Source: Borreliella garinii (GTDB lineage Bacteria; Spirochaetota; Spirochaetia; Borreliales; Borreliaceae). Taken from it: a stretch of DNA of 64,000 nt. The notes under the pieces were generated by a model, which saw only the letters and a program-made list of their open reading frames with translations, was not told where the DNA came from and searched no databases. Positions 27,181-36,426 of this stretch are shown here, piece after piece. Within the stretch, counting starts at the first letter, position 1, and each line of letters begins with the position of its first letter. Both the position numbers and the translations under genes were made by a program. Where the stretch lies: the NCBI RefSeq assembly GCF_001922545.1, contig NZ_CP018744.1, positions 310,001 through 374,000 on the forward strand, in the 5' to 3' direction.

Positions 27181-27352
27181 AGTAAGAACATAGCATTGCA
27201 TAAGTAAAAAGGAGTGAAAAATAAAACTTCAAAAACAGCTGACCTTACCAACATATGCAACAATCTTAAAGCAACTTAATAAGAAATTCACTTAAAACTA
27301 ATTTGAAATCAATTCCGCTTGTCAATAAAAATAGCACCTTCGGTGTTTTTTT
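27181..27352 (+). ncRNA. Candidate small RNA or short leader transcript
   Basis: The gap between the divergent genes at 27160 (minus) and 27428 (plus) ends with a plus-strand terminator at 27327-27352, but no plus-strand gene lies before it. A GGAGTG at 27211-27216 and a 22-codon frame beginning with GTG and ending TAA at about 27280 are present; the GTG overlaps the possible ribosome site, so translation is doubtful. This looks like a short independent transcript of up to 170 bases. Promoter not identified. Confidence 0.3.
27327..27352 (+). terminator. Intrinsic terminator in the 27.3-kb divergent gap
   Basis: CACC-TTC-GGTG, extended by A-T pairs on both sides, is followed by seven T residues (27346-27352). 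A TTCG apex plus T tract is typical of Borrelia terminators. It would insulate the gene at 27428, which has its own promoter. Confidence 0.7.
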
Positions 27353-27359
27353 ATCACTT

Positions 27360-27387
27360 TTGAGAAATGGACAAACTATGCTAACAT
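27360..27387 (+). promoter_or_regulatory. Candidate promoter of the coiled-coil protein gene
   Basis: TTGAGA (27360-27365) and TAACAT (27382-27387) are separated by 16 bases, just past the terminator and 41 bases before ATG 27428. TATAAA at 27388 is an alternative -10 with worse spacing. Confidence 0.4.
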
Positions 27388-27427
27388 TATAAATTATAGA
27401 TGTTTTCTAAATAAAAACAAGGACCTT

Positions 27428-28915
27428 ATGAATAAAACAAAAAATCAAAGCTTTAAGTATTTTATAATACTTTTATGTATATCATTATTTGGGGCTAATA
27501 ATACAATAAATTACTCTAGCATTGAAATCCCCTTAGAAGACTTAAGTGAAGAATTTAAAGACATTGGAAATAAAAACGATCAAATAAATACCTCAAAAAA
27601 TTTAAACAAAAACATAGTTTCTTATAAAGACCCCAAAAGGGGTAAAGAGCTAAAATTGCCAGAAAATATAAAAGATGAAAAATTGTTAAAAAAAAGAATG
27701 GATGAAAATGATCTAAAATCTATAATTGAAAATTATGAAAATAAAATTAAAAATATAGAAAAGCTTTTAAAAGCTAAAAATCAAAAAGCATCGTCAAATG
27801 AAAATAAAAAAATAGAATCAATCGAAAGAAAAGCAAAAAAATATGAAATTTTAACCAACAAATTAAAAAACGAAATAACAGAAATAAAAAAGCTCCTTAA
27901 CAAAAGGTCCAAACCTAAAGAAGATGAAAATTATGAAAAAATAAATATTGAAAACATTGAAGAAGATGATGATGATTTTGAAGAAAATTATGAATATAAT
28001 GATGAAATTGAAGAAATAAATGGGGACGATTATCCTTCTAATGAAGGAATAATAAATAACCTAAAAGAAAACCTTCATGCGAATGAAAAATATTATGCTA
28101 TTAATGAAAAAAAAATCGATGAACTTGAAGACAGAATTAACGATAATGAAAATACTATTTTAGACTTGCAAAGAGAATTAAGAAATTTTAAAAAAAAAGA
28201 TAACTCAGATAAAAACTTAGAAGAAATTGAAGAAAACCTATCTTCAATAGGAAGAATAATTAATGATCTAAAAGAGAAAATTAGCGCAAATGAAGCAATA
28301 AATAAAGAAAATCAAAAAAAAATAAGAACCGATAAACATAAACTCAAAGAATTAGAAGATAAAATAAAGGAAAATGAAGAGACTATTTTGAAACTTCAAA
28401 AAGAATTAAACAATTTTAAAAAAAAAGAAATTTCTCAAAAATCTTCAAACGAAGAAACTTTTATTCCAAGTGTTACAAACAAAAATGACGAGCTAGAAGA
28501 AAGTAATAAATTAGAAAAGAAATATTTCAAGCCTATAGAAAAAAATGAAAGCGAAGATCTAGAAGAAAAAGCCAAAAGCACTAAAAAAACAACTATGATC
28601 AAAACAGCAGATTTTCAAATCTACCCTGACATATACGTTAATAACTATAAATTTAAAGAAAAAGGGGATCAATTTGCATTTAAAAAAGAAAACACATACT
28701 ATATTGAAATAGATCCAACCAATAATTTAAATGAAGCTCTAAAAAATCATGAAATAATCTCAAAATATAAATTTGAAAAATATTTCATTAATCCCACTCT
28801 AAAAAATAAAGAAGAATTTTTTAGGAACTTAATAGAAGTCAAAAATATCCACGAACTAGGAATTATGTATAAAAGCCTAAAGCCTGAATTTAAGCAAATA
28901 AAAATAATTAAATAA
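27428..28915 (+). CDS. Secreted, highly charged coiled-coil protein
   Basis: A 495-residue protein with an N-terminal signal sequence (FKYFIILLCISLFGANN), so probably periplasmic or anchored outside the inner membrane. Most of the rest is Lys/Glu/Asn-rich coiled coil. Two related segments are obvious: INNLKENLHANEKYYAINEK and, about 65 residues later, INDLKEKISANEAINKENQK, each ending in a LQxELxNFKKK motif. An acidic patch (NIEEDDDDFEENYEYNDEIE) precedes them. The C-terminal 110 residues (YPDIYVNNYKFKEKGDQFAF onward) look globular. No family recognised. RBS AAGGACC before ATG. By order BB_0553. Confidence 0.85.
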   Translation: MNKTKNQSFKYFIILLCISLFGANNTINYSSIEIPLEDLSEEFKDIGNKNDQINTSKNLNKNIVSYKDPKRGKELKLPENIKDEKLLKKRMDENDLKSIIENYENKIKNIEKLLKAKNQKASSNENKKIESIERKAKKYEILTNKLKNEITEIKKLLNKRSKPKEDENYEKINIENIEEDDDDFEENYEYNDEIEEINGDDYPSNEGIINNLKENLHANEKYYAINEKKIDELEDRINDNENTILDLQRELRNFKKKDNSDKNLEEIEENLSSIGRIINDLKEKISANEAINKENQKKIRTDKHKLKELEDKIKENEETILKLQKELNNFKKKEISQKSSNEETFIPSVTNKNDELEESNKLEKKYFKPIEKNESEDLEEKAKSTKKTTMIKTADFQIYPDIYVNNYKFKEKGDQFAFKKENTYYIEIDPTNNLNEALKNHEIISKYKFEKYFINPTLKNKEEFFRNLIEVKNIHELGIMYKSLKPEFKQIKIIK

Positions 28916-28939
28916 AAATTCAATCCTTTTAAATCTAAA

Positions 28940-30922
28940 TCAATCTAAATAACTCTTTATGTCTTCAAAAGACATAATTTTTACATTCAAATTTAAAGCT
29001 TTTTCAAGCTTTGATCCAGCTTTTTCTCCTACAATAAGAAAATCTAAACCCTCAGTAACACAAGTTTTAAAAATTGCTCCTTTATTTTTTAGTTTGTCAA
29101 TAACAATAGGCCTAGAATAATCTTTAAAAGTTCCAGTAATACAAAACTTTTTACCAGCTAATAACTTGTTGTCATCATCAATCAAAATAGACTCTTCCAT
29201 TTTAAATCCCAAATTTTCAAAAAATTTAAACTTATTAAGCATTGTTGAATCATTAAAAGCTTCAATAATATTTAAAGCAATTTTCTCCCCTATTCCTTTA
29301 ATTTTCAACAATGTTGAAAAAGCAAAATCCCTGTCTTGACAAAGCCTAAAAAGTTTTGAAAATGAATTTAAATTATTAAGAAATAATAACCTTATGGCAT
29401 TTTCTCCCAACTCTTTAATTCCTATGCTAAGAAGTAATTTGCTAAATGGTTTTCTTTTGCTAGCTTCAATTGAATTTATCAAATTAAATACCTTTCTATC
29501 TTTAAAGCCTTTAAATTTAAGAAGTTTATAAAAATTAAATGTATAAAGATCAATTTCTGAAGAAATAAATTTTTTCTCAAAAAGAAAAGAAATAGTCTTA
29601 TCGGAAAACCCTTCAATATCCATACAATTTTTACTACAAAAATATTTTATTTTCTCAACTGCTACTGAAGGGCAACTATTATTTGTACAAAAAAAATGTG
29701 CCCCTTCTTTTACTAAAACCGTTTTACAAGCTGGACAATTATCAGGAACCTTAAAAACTCCTTTTGAACATTTATTTATCACCATTTCAACAGCAGGTAT
29801 TACATCTCCCCTTCTTGAAACTTTAACAATATCGCCAGCATTTAAACCAATAGATATTATATAATCTTGATTGTGCAATGTTGCGTTAGTAATAAAAGCC
29901 CCTGAAACAAAAACTTTATCAATATTGGCAACCGGAGTAATTTTGCCACTACGCCCAACCTGAACAACAATGCTATTTACCCTGCTAAAACCCGAAAGTG
30001 CTTCAAACTTATAAGCCATTGCCCATTTAGGATGGTGCAAGGTATACCCTAATTTTTCCCTTAAAACAAAATCGCTAACCTTAAGAACAACTCCATCTAT
30101 TTCGTACTCAAAAGAATTTCTTTGTTTTGCTATATCTGCTATGTAATTTAAAATTTCTTTAATTGAACTTTTTTGATCAAAAAACCTAATCAAAGGATCG
30201 ATCTTAAAGCCCAATTTTTTAAGTTTTGTAATAGCCAAATCATTGGTTTTAAACTCTAGTTCAGCATTCAAAAAATCATAAATGAAAATATTTAAAGGGA
30301 AATTAGCAACCTCTCTGCTATCAACCCTTCTAAGCATTCCCGAAGCTAAATTTCTAGAACTAGTATAAGGCTTTTCCAAAAATTTATTTATTTTAAAAAA
30401 ATTTTCTTTAGTAATATAAACTTCACCCCTTAATACTAAATCAACCTTTTCGTCAAGAAATAAGGGGATATGCCTAATGGTTCTAATGTTTTTAGTAACA
30501 TCATTGCCAAATTTCCCATTACCCCTAGTAAGAGCTTTTTCAAGAATACCATCTTTATAATAAAGAACAATAGAACATCCATCAATTTTTGGTTCAACGG
30601 AAATATTAAAAGAATTATTAAAATCAATCTTATCTATCCATGATTTTAGCAAATCAAGATCATAAACCTTGTCAAGACTTAATATAGGAACAGAATGTTC
30701 AACCTCTTCAAAGTTATTCAAAAGATCGCTACCAAATTTAAGAGTAGGAGAATCTAAGGTCTTATATTCGGGGTGCTTACTTTCCAACTCTTTAAGCCTT
30801 AAAATATGATTATCATATACAAAATCTTCAACACTAGGCAAAGAATCGACATAGTACTCTTTATCCCACTTTCTGATCAACTTCTTTAAGTTTTCAATTT
30901 CTTGCTGTATTTTAATGCTCAT
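28940..30922 (-). CDS. ligA: NAD-dependent DNA ligase
   Basis: Seals nicks in replication and repair. The 660-residue protein has the adenylation lysine K112 in VEPKIDGCSIVL, RGEVYI and the DGVVLKVSDF nucleotidyltransferase motifs, OB fold (GRSGKITPVANID), a four-cysteine zinc finger (CPACKTVLVKEGAHFFC, then NNSCP), helix-hairpin-helix repeats and a C-terminal BRCT domain (LLAGKKFCITGTFKDYSRP). The motif is KIDGCS rather than the usual KLDGLA, but the catalytic Lys-x-Asp-Gly is intact. By order BB_0552. Confidence 0.98.
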   Translation of the reverse strand: MSIKIQQEIENLKKLIRKWDKEYYVDSLPSVEDFVYDNHILRLKELESKHPEYKTLDSPTLKFGSDLLNNFEEVEHSVPILSLDKVYDLDLLKSWIDKIDFNNSFNISVEPKIDGCSIVLYYKDGILEKALTRGNGKFGNDVTKNIRTIRHIPLFLDEKVDLVLRGEVYITKENFFKINKFLEKPYTSSRNLASGMLRRVDSREVANFPLNIFIYDFLNAELEFKTNDLAITKLKKLGFKIDPLIRFFDQKSSIKEILNYIADIAKQRNSFEYEIDGVVLKVSDFVLREKLGYTLHHPKWAMAYKFEALSGFSRVNSIVVQVGRSGKITPVANIDKVFVSGAFITNATLHNQDYIISIGLNAGDIVKVSRRGDVIPAVEMVINKCSKGVFKVPDNCPACKTVLVKEGAHFFCTNNSCPSVAVEKIKYFCSKNCMDIEGFSDKTISFLFEKKFISSEIDLYTFNFYKLLKFKGFKDRKVFNLINSIEASKRKPFSKLLLSIGIKELGENAIRLLFLNNLNSFSKLFRLCQDRDFAFSTLLKIKGIGEKIALNIIEAFNDSTMLNKFKFFENLGFKMEESILIDDDNKLLAGKKFCITGTFKDYSRPIVIDKLKNKGAIFKTCVTEGLDFLIVGEKAGSKLEKALNLNVKIMSFEDIKSYLD

Positions 30923-31174
30923 AGGGTAAAATTTAACATATTCTTTATTATTTTATCAAATAATCTAAACTCACTCACAAGCAAAAACCACCTTTTTATT
31001 ATATAAACTGTAAAAGAGCACCACAAAACATATATCATTTATACTTATATTCAAATTAAAATAATCTTTAAATAAAAAGATCAATCAAAAAGACAATATT
31101 ATAAAAATGTGAATTATATTTTAATTGTCGTTAAAGATATTTTAATATGTTAAAATGGATAGAGGAGTGTTCGT

Positions 31175-31555
31175 TTGGAAGAAGGCAAAAAAGCTTTAAT
31201 AGCTGATGACTCACTTTTTATGAGAAAAAACCTAATAAAAATCTTAAAACAATTAGGATTTAAAGAATTCTTAGAAGCTGAAGATGGAATTCAGGCTGTT
31301 AAAGAATTTGAAAAACAAAATAATATTGATTTAATAACACTCGATATAACAATGATGGGAATGGATGGAATCACAGCTCTTGAGAGAATGTATGAAATTA
31401 ATAAAAAATTGCTTAAAAAGGTTAATATATTAATGGTTACAGCCATTGGAAAGCAAGAATTAATACAAAAAGCTTTATCTCTTGGAGCTAGAGGATACAT
31501 TACAAAACCTTTTAAAGAAGACCAAATAATAGAACAAATTAAACTTTTAGATTAG
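31175..31555 (+). CDS. cheY1: CheY-family response regulator CheY1
   Basis: Single receiver domain of 126 residues with D11, D12 (LIADDSLFMRKN), acceptor D57 (LITLDITMMGMDG), T89 (MVTAIGK), Y108 and K111 (YITKPFKE); all activity residues are present, including the switch tyrosine. The start codon is TTG: AGAGGAG at 31161-31167 lies 7 bases before it, and the next methionine would delete the acidic pocket. It leads the operon cheY1-fliS-flgN-like-polA-coaE-SPOR. From memory, CheY3 (elsewhere) is the one essential for chemotaxis. By order BB_0551. Confidence 0.95.
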   Translation: MEEGKKALIADDSLFMRKNLIKILKQLGFKEFLEAEDGIQAVKEFEKQNNIDLITLDITMMGMDGITALERMYEINKKLLKKVNILMVTAIGKQELIQKALSLGARGYITKPFKEDQIIEQIKLLD

Positions 31556-31563
31556 AGGAAATT

Positions 31564-31983
31564 TTGATAGCAAAAGAAACAATATATAAACAAACACAAA
31601 TAAATACATCAAACCCCCTCTCAATATTGATAATGCTTTATGATAAAGCAATACAGGATTTAAAAATTGCCAAAGAACTTATAAAAGATGAAAATTGGCA
31701 AAATAAAATTAAAGCTAATGAAAAAATCTTTCATGCACAAGAAATCATTACTGAATTAATGTCAACTTTAAATTTTGAAAAAGGTGGAAACATCTCTACA
31801 AACTTACTCTCAATATACTCGTTTCTAAATAAAGAACTAGAAAATGTTCTTTTAAAAAAAGAAATACATAAAATTGACAATGTTATAAAACAATTACAAG
31901 AATTAAGCTTTACCTGGAAAAAGTTAAGAAAAAAAGAAAATAATGTTACTCAAAATAAATTAGGAATCAATATTGTCAGTTAA
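31564..31983 (+). CDS. fliS: Flagellar export chaperone FliS
   Basis: A 139-residue helical protein matching FliS, which binds the C-terminus of flagellin before export. Diagnostic stretches: YKQTQINTSNPLSILIMLYD near the N-terminus, then FHAQEIITELMSTLNFEKGG and NISTNLLSIYSFLNKELENV. The start is TTG 31564, with AGAGGAAA upstream; the next methionine lies inside the conserved LIMLYD helix and is too late. Begins 8 bases after cheY1. By order BB_0550. Confidence 0.87.
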   Translation: MIAKETIYKQTQINTSNPLSILIMLYDKAIQDLKIAKELIKDENWQNKIKANEKIFHAQEIITELMSTLNFEKGGNISTNLLSIYSFLNKELENVLLKKEIHKIDNVIKQLQELSFTWKKLRKKENNVTQNKLGINIVS

Positions 31984-32377
31984 TGAAATTTTAAAAAAAT
32001 ATTTTAGCAATTTATTATTAGAATTAAAAGAATTAAAGTTAATATTAACAATGGAAAGTAATGAATTACAAAGAGAAGAAATAAGAATATTGAATATAAC
32101 CAATCCTAAAAAGGATTTAATATTAGAATCAATCAAAAGCTATTATAAAACAATAAATGCATGGTTGAAGTCCTCCAAAAACCAAAAATTGGATAATTTC
32201 GACCACTTGATTAAAGAAATTAACCTATTAAAAGAAGAAATATATATTAAATATCAAATTTGCTATAAATTATTACAAAAAATTGTAAATTCAAAAAGAA
32301 AAATCCCAAAAATTAAAAAACATCAAAGCTGCATTATAGTAAACAATTCACCTATAATGTTAGATATTAAAATATGA
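31973..32377 (+). CDS. FlgN/FliT-like flagellar chaperone candidate
   Basis: A 134-residue alpha-helical protein overlapping fliS by 11 bases and polA by 4 (ATGA). The first 70 residues (LLLELKELKLILTMESNELQ, then a KKDLILESIKSYY helix) have the long-helix pattern of FlgN, including the E-x5-L spacing before a lysine-rich KKxLI segment. Context next to fliS supports a flagellar chaperone. Start codon is again TTG with TAGGA 7 bases upstream; the first internal ATG would remove the first helix. By order BB_0549. Function inferred from fold pattern and neighbours only. Confidence 0.65.
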   Translation: MSVNEILKKYFSNLLLELKELKLILTMESNELQREEIRILNITNPKKDLILESIKSYYKTINAWLKSSKNQKLDNFDHLIKEINLLKEEIYIKYQICYKLLQKIVNSKRKIPKIKKHQSCIIVNNSPIMLDIKI

Positions 32378-35100
32378 AAGAACTTTATCTAATTGACGCA
32401 CTAAACATAATATTTAGAAATTATCACGTATTGAAAAATTATCCACTTTTAAACACACAAGGAGAAAATGTAAACGCATTTATCGGCTTTTTTAAAACAT
32501 TATTTTTTATAATAAAAGAAAAAAATCCTGAACACTTGATCATTGCCTTTGACTCAGAAGTACCAACTTTTAGAAAACAAAAATATCCAAACTACAAAGC
32601 AACAAGAGATGCGCCTCCGAATGATTTAATACCTCAAATTGGATGGATAAAAGAGGGTCTTTTAAAGGCAAAAATACCAATCTTTGAAATCGAGGGCTAC
32701 GAAGCTGATGACATTTTAGCTAGTTTTGCGAAAAAAGCTGAAAAGAATAACTATTTAACTTATATTATTTCTCCTGACAAAGACTTGCTGCAAACAATGT
32801 CAGAGTACATAAAAATACTTAAAATTGAAAACAACAGCTTTGTTGAAATGAACAATGAATACGTAATAAAAAAATTTGGAATAAATAGCTTTCAAATAAA
32901 AGATTATTTAGCTATTGTTGGAGACAGGTCTGACAATATACCTGGAATAAAAGGCATTGGATCAAAAGGAGCAGCAAATTTATTAAGAGAATTTAAAACC
33001 TTAAAAGGAATATATTCAAATTTAGAGCTAATAAATAAAAAACATCAAGAAATTTTAATTAAAGAAAAAGAAAACGCTTTTTTAAGCTACGATCTTGTAA
33101 GTCTTGAAGAAAATTTACAAATTCCAGAAATTGAAAACTTCTACTTAAAAAATTTTAGTGAAGAGATAATATCTTTGTTTGAAAAGCATTCAGCAGTTGC
33201 TCTAATAAAAACTTATAAAAAGGATATCTTAAAACAAAAAGAAGAAAATTTAGGCCAAAAAAGCCTATTTGAGCAAGAATATATCGCCAAAAGCTTAAAT
33301 ACCCTAAATACAATTGACACAGAAAATGTTAAATACCATTCAATAACAACAAAAAAAGAGCTTGACAATTTAATAGAAAGTCTAAAACAAGCTAAATACA
33401 TATCAATAGACACAGAGACATCTTCGCTTGATACCTACACAGCAAAATTAATTGGAATTTCTATTTCATTCAAAGAATTTGAAAGTTATTATATTCCAAT
33501 CGAAGCCAAAGGAAAATTTTACATAGAAAAACATTATATAATACAAAAATTTAACAATCTCTTTAAATCAAACCCAAAAATAATTGGTCAAAATTATAAA
33601 TTTGACTATAAAATACTAAAAAATAATGGATTTAGCCCTATACCGCCTTATTTTGATACAATGATTGCAGCATACCTTATTGATACAAACTCAAAAGTAT
33701 CGCTTGATTTTCTTGCAGAAAAATATTTAATGCATAAAAATATTAAATATGAAGATGTAATACAAAAAAATGACAACTTCGCAAATATATCTCTAGAAAT
33801 GGCAACGAGTTATTCATGTGAAGATGCCGATATTACATTTAGATTATTCAATATATTTACTGAAAAATTAAAAGGGGACGGACTCTATAAGTTGATGCAC
33901 GAAATAGAAATGCCTTTTAATAAGGTAATTATAGAAATGGAAGAAAATGGTATTTACCTTGATAAAAGGTATTTAAAAGAATATGGAAAAGAACTTGGAA
34001 AAGAATTGGAACTAATCGAAAACGAAATAATAAAAAGCATAGGAATTGATTTTAATCTAAATTCTCCAAAACAAATGCATGAAATTTTATTTGAAAAATT
34101 AAATCTAAAATTACCAGAGAAAATGAAAAAAGATTCAACTGATATAAAAGTGCTCGAATCTCTAAGAGAACAGCATAAATCAATTGAAAACCTCATAAAA
34201 CACAGACGAATTGCAAAATTAAAGAGTACTTACACAGATAATTTAATAGAACTAATAAACTATAAAACAAACAGACTACATACAAGCTTTATACAAACAA
34301 GAACAGCAACTGGTAGAATCACTAGCATAAATCCCAACTTACAAAACATACCAATAAAAGATGAAAAAGGGCGAAAAATAAGAAAAGCATTTAAACCGGA
34401 AAATGGAAACATTTTTATTTCAGCTGATTATTCTCAGATTGAGCTCGCCATACTTGCTCATTTATCACAAGATGAAGCCCTTATTAAAGCATTTGAAAAC
34501 AATAAAGATATTCATATAGAAACTGCTTCCAAGCTTTTTAAAATAGAGGAAAAAGAAATTACTCCTAACTTAAGAAGAATAGCAAAATCTATTAATTTTG
34601 GAATAATTTATAGAATGTCAGATTTTAGACTTGCAAAAGAGCTCGGAATTACAAAAGAAGAAGCAAAAGGATTTATAAACTCTTACTTTGACTCTTATCC
34701 GAAGATTAAAGAGTTTATAATAAATCAAATAAACTTCGTAAAAAACACTGGATATAGCGAAACCATCTTAAAACGAAGAAGATATATAAAAGAAATTAAT
34801 AGCAATAATTATCTAGAAAGATCTGCTGCAGAAAGAATAGCAATAAATAGTGCAATTCAAGGAAGTGCCGCTGATATCATGAAGATTGCAATGATCAAAG
34901 TATTTAATGAATTTAAAAGTAAAAAAATGGAATCAAAAATACTATTACAAGTGCACGATGAAATGCTCATTGAATCTCCTATTAAAGAGGAAAATGAGGT
35001 GAAAAAAATATTAAAAATTATGATGGAAACCGCTTACACATTAAATCTACCCCTAAGAGCAAATATTGAAACAGGCAAATCATGGGGAGAAATCCATTAA
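32374..35100 (+). CDS. polA: DNA polymerase I
   Basis: A 908-residue three-domain repair polymerase. The 5'-3' exonuclease (1-290) shows LYLIDALNIIFRNY, YKATRDAPPNDL and VGDRSDNIPGIKGIG. The 3'-5' proofreading domain keeps its acidic pair in YISIDTETSSLDT and QNYKFDYKIL, so it may be active, unlike in many bacteria. Polymerase motifs: A SADYSQIELAILAH, B RRIAKSINFGIIYRM, C QVHDEMLIESP. In motif B the usual YGMS reads YRMS, a small oddity. ATG overlaps the preceding stop, implying coupled translation. By order BB_0548. Confidence 0.98.
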   Translation: MKELYLIDALNIIFRNYHVLKNYPLLNTQGENVNAFIGFFKTLFFIIKEKNPEHLIIAFDSEVPTFRKQKYPNYKATRDAPPNDLIPQIGWIKEGLLKAKIPIFEIEGYEADDILASFAKKAEKNNYLTYIISPDKDLLQTMSEYIKILKIENNSFVEMNNEYVIKKFGINSFQIKDYLAIVGDRSDNIPGIKGIGSKGAANLLREFKTLKGIYSNLELINKKHQEILIKEKENAFLSYDLVSLEENLQIPEIENFYLKNFSEEIISLFEKHSAVALIKTYKKDILKQKEENLGQKSLFEQEYIAKSLNTLNTIDTENVKYHSITTKKELDNLIESLKQAKYISIDTETSSLDTYTAKLIGISISFKEFESYYIPIEAKGKFYIEKHYIIQKFNNLFKSNPKIIGQNYKFDYKILKNNGFSPIPPYFDTMIAAYLIDTNSKVSLDFLAEKYLMHKNIKYEDVIQKNDNFANISLEMATSYSCEDADITFRLFNIFTEKLKGDGLYKLMHEIEMPFNKVIIEMEENGIYLDKRYLKEYGKELGKELELIENEIIKSIGIDFNLNSPKQMHEILFEKLNLKLPEKMKKDSTDIKVLESLREQHKSIENLIKHRRIAKLKSTYTDNLIELINYKTNRLHTSFIQTRTATGRITSINPNLQNIPIKDEKGRKIRKAFKPENGNIFISADYSQIELAILAHLSQDEALIKAFENNKDIHIETASKLFKIEEKEITPNLRRIAKSINFGIIYRMSDFRLAKELGITKEEAKGFINSYFDSYPKIKEFIINQINFVKNTGYSETILKRRRYIKEINSNNYLERSAAERIAINSAIQGSAADIMKIAMIKVFNEFKSKKMESKILLQVHDEMLIESPIKEENEVKKILKIMMETAYTLNLPLRANIETGKSWGEIH

Positions 35101-35699
35101 TTATTGGAATAACAGGAAGAATTGCATCTGGCAAAGATACTGTTTCTAAAATAATTAGCAATAAATATGGATTTTATGAAATAAGTGCAGACAAGCTTGG
35201 ACACTTGGTCTTACATGAAAAAAAAGAAGAATTAGTTAAAATATTTGGTCAAAAAATATTAAATACCAGGAATGAAATAGACAGACTCTTGATAAGAAAT
35301 CTTGTATTTAATGATAATAAAGAATTAAAAAAACTTGAAAGTATATCGCATCCAATCATATTTAATAAAATAAAAAAAATCCTAATTCAAAACCAATCTA
35401 CAAAAATAATAATCAATGCTGCTTTACTTTTTAAAATAAATTTGGAAAAACTTTGCGACTATATAATTGTAGTTAAAGCAAATACTCCTATAATAAAAAA
35501 TAGATTATCATATTCTATGCCAAGTATTGACTCAAATATAATAAATAAAATACTCGAAATCCAAAAAGATATTTTTTTTAAAAAAAATATTATAAACTTA
35601 AAAATAATCAATATAATTAATAACAAGAATTATGCATATCTAGAAAAAGAAATTGAAAAAAAAATGCGGGAGATAATTAACTATGAAAGATTTGAATGA
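35082..35699 (+). CDS. coaE: Dephospho-CoA kinase
   Basis: Last step of coenzyme A synthesis. The 205-residue protein has P-loop GITGRIASGKDTVSK (the family usually has GGIGSGKS/T), an ISADKLGHLVLHE lid segment and a conserved LxSIxHPxI segment (LESISHPIIFNKI). It overlaps polA by 19 bases and the next gene by 17, so the start lies inside polA. Together with coaX in this window it gives both ends of the CoA route. By order BB_0547. Confidence 0.92.
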   Translation: MGRNPLIIGITGRIASGKDTVSKIISNKYGFYEISADKLGHLVLHEKKEELVKIFGQKILNTRNEIDRLLIRNLVFNDNKELKKLESISHPIIFNKIKKILIQNQSTKIIINAALLFKINLEKLCDYIIVVKANTPIIKNRLSYSMPSIDSNIINKILEIQKDIFFKKNIINLKIINIINNKNYAYLEKEIEKKMREIINYERFE

Positions 35700-36426
35700 A
35701 AACAATGATAATAATAAAGGATTTTTTGTAGCATTAACTTCGATTGCAACAGTTTGTATCATAATATTTCTTGGGACAATTATTTTCTTTCCAAACAAAA
35801 ATTTGGCCTCAGATATTGCAGAGAAGAATATTGTTTTAGAAGAAGCCAAAGATCAAAACATTTTAGAAAACGTTGACGAAAATGAAAAATCTTTAAAGAT
35901 ATCTGAAACTCCAAATGAAATAATCATAGATTTAACACAAGATTTAAATAAAGGAAAAAAACTTACAAGCAAAACACCTAATACTTCTCAAAAATCAAAA
36001 ACCATTGAAAAATCTCAACCCGTAGCCAAAAAAATACCCAATACTTCTCAAAAATCAAAACCTATTGAAAAATCTCAACCCGTAGCCAAAAAAATACCTA
36101 ATACTTCTCAAAAATTAAAACCTATTGAAAAATCTCAACCCGTAGCCAAAAAAGCTTTAGATATTGATAGCGTATATAACCCTAATACAGAATATTACAT
36201 ACAATTTGTATCACTCTCAGACCCAATCAATGCAGACAACTATATTCAAAAATTACTCAAATATAATATAGTTGCCAAAATATATTCTGCAACAGTGGAT
36301 AATAAAGATATTTACAGAGTAAGATCTGGTCCTTATAAAACGAAATCAGAAGCAAAAGCAGACTTTAAAAAAATAACAGGAATAAGCGAATTTAAAGAAA
36401 CTTATATATTACCCGTTAACAAATAG
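35683..36426 (+). CDS. SPOR-domain membrane protein with 20-residue tandem repeats
   Basis: A 247-residue inner-membrane protein: short cytoplasmic start, one membrane span at 13-36 (GFFVALTSIATVCIIIFLGT), a periplasmic linker containing three near-identical 20-residue repeats (PNTSQKSKPIEKSQPVAKK), and a C-terminal SPOR domain (YYIQFVSLSDPINADNYIQK to the end), which binds glycan strands lacking stem peptides at division sites. The linker repeats probably act as a wall-spanning spacer. ATG 35683 overlaps the coaE end; GGGAG precedes it. Its stop overlaps the converging FGGY kinase gene by 18 bases. By order BB_0546. Confidence 0.88.
   Translation: MKDLNENNDNNKGFFVALTSIATVCIIIFLGTIIFFPNKNLASDIAEKNIVLEEAKDQNILENVDENEKSLKISETPNEIIIDLTQDLNKGKKLTSKTPNTSQKSKTIEKSQPVAKKIPNTSQKSKPIEKSQPVAKKIPNTSQKLKPIEKSQPVAKKALDIDSVYNPNTEYYIQFVSLSDPINADNYIQKLLKYNIVAKIYSATVDNKDIYRVRSGPYKTKSEAKADFKKITGISEFKETYILPVNK
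35976..36153 (+). repeat. Three direct repeats of 60 bases inside the SPOR protein gene
   Basis: The unit starting AATACTTCTCAAAAATCAAA recurs with exact 60-base spacing (near 35980, 36040 and 36100); copies differ at only a few positions. In-frame repeats encoding the linker; copy number could vary between strains. Confidence 0.92.

Noticed and set aside
35976-36153. Regular repeats resembling a small CRISPR array
   Set aside because: Units are contiguous 60-base in-frame copies without spacers, inside a coding gene, and no cas gene is present.
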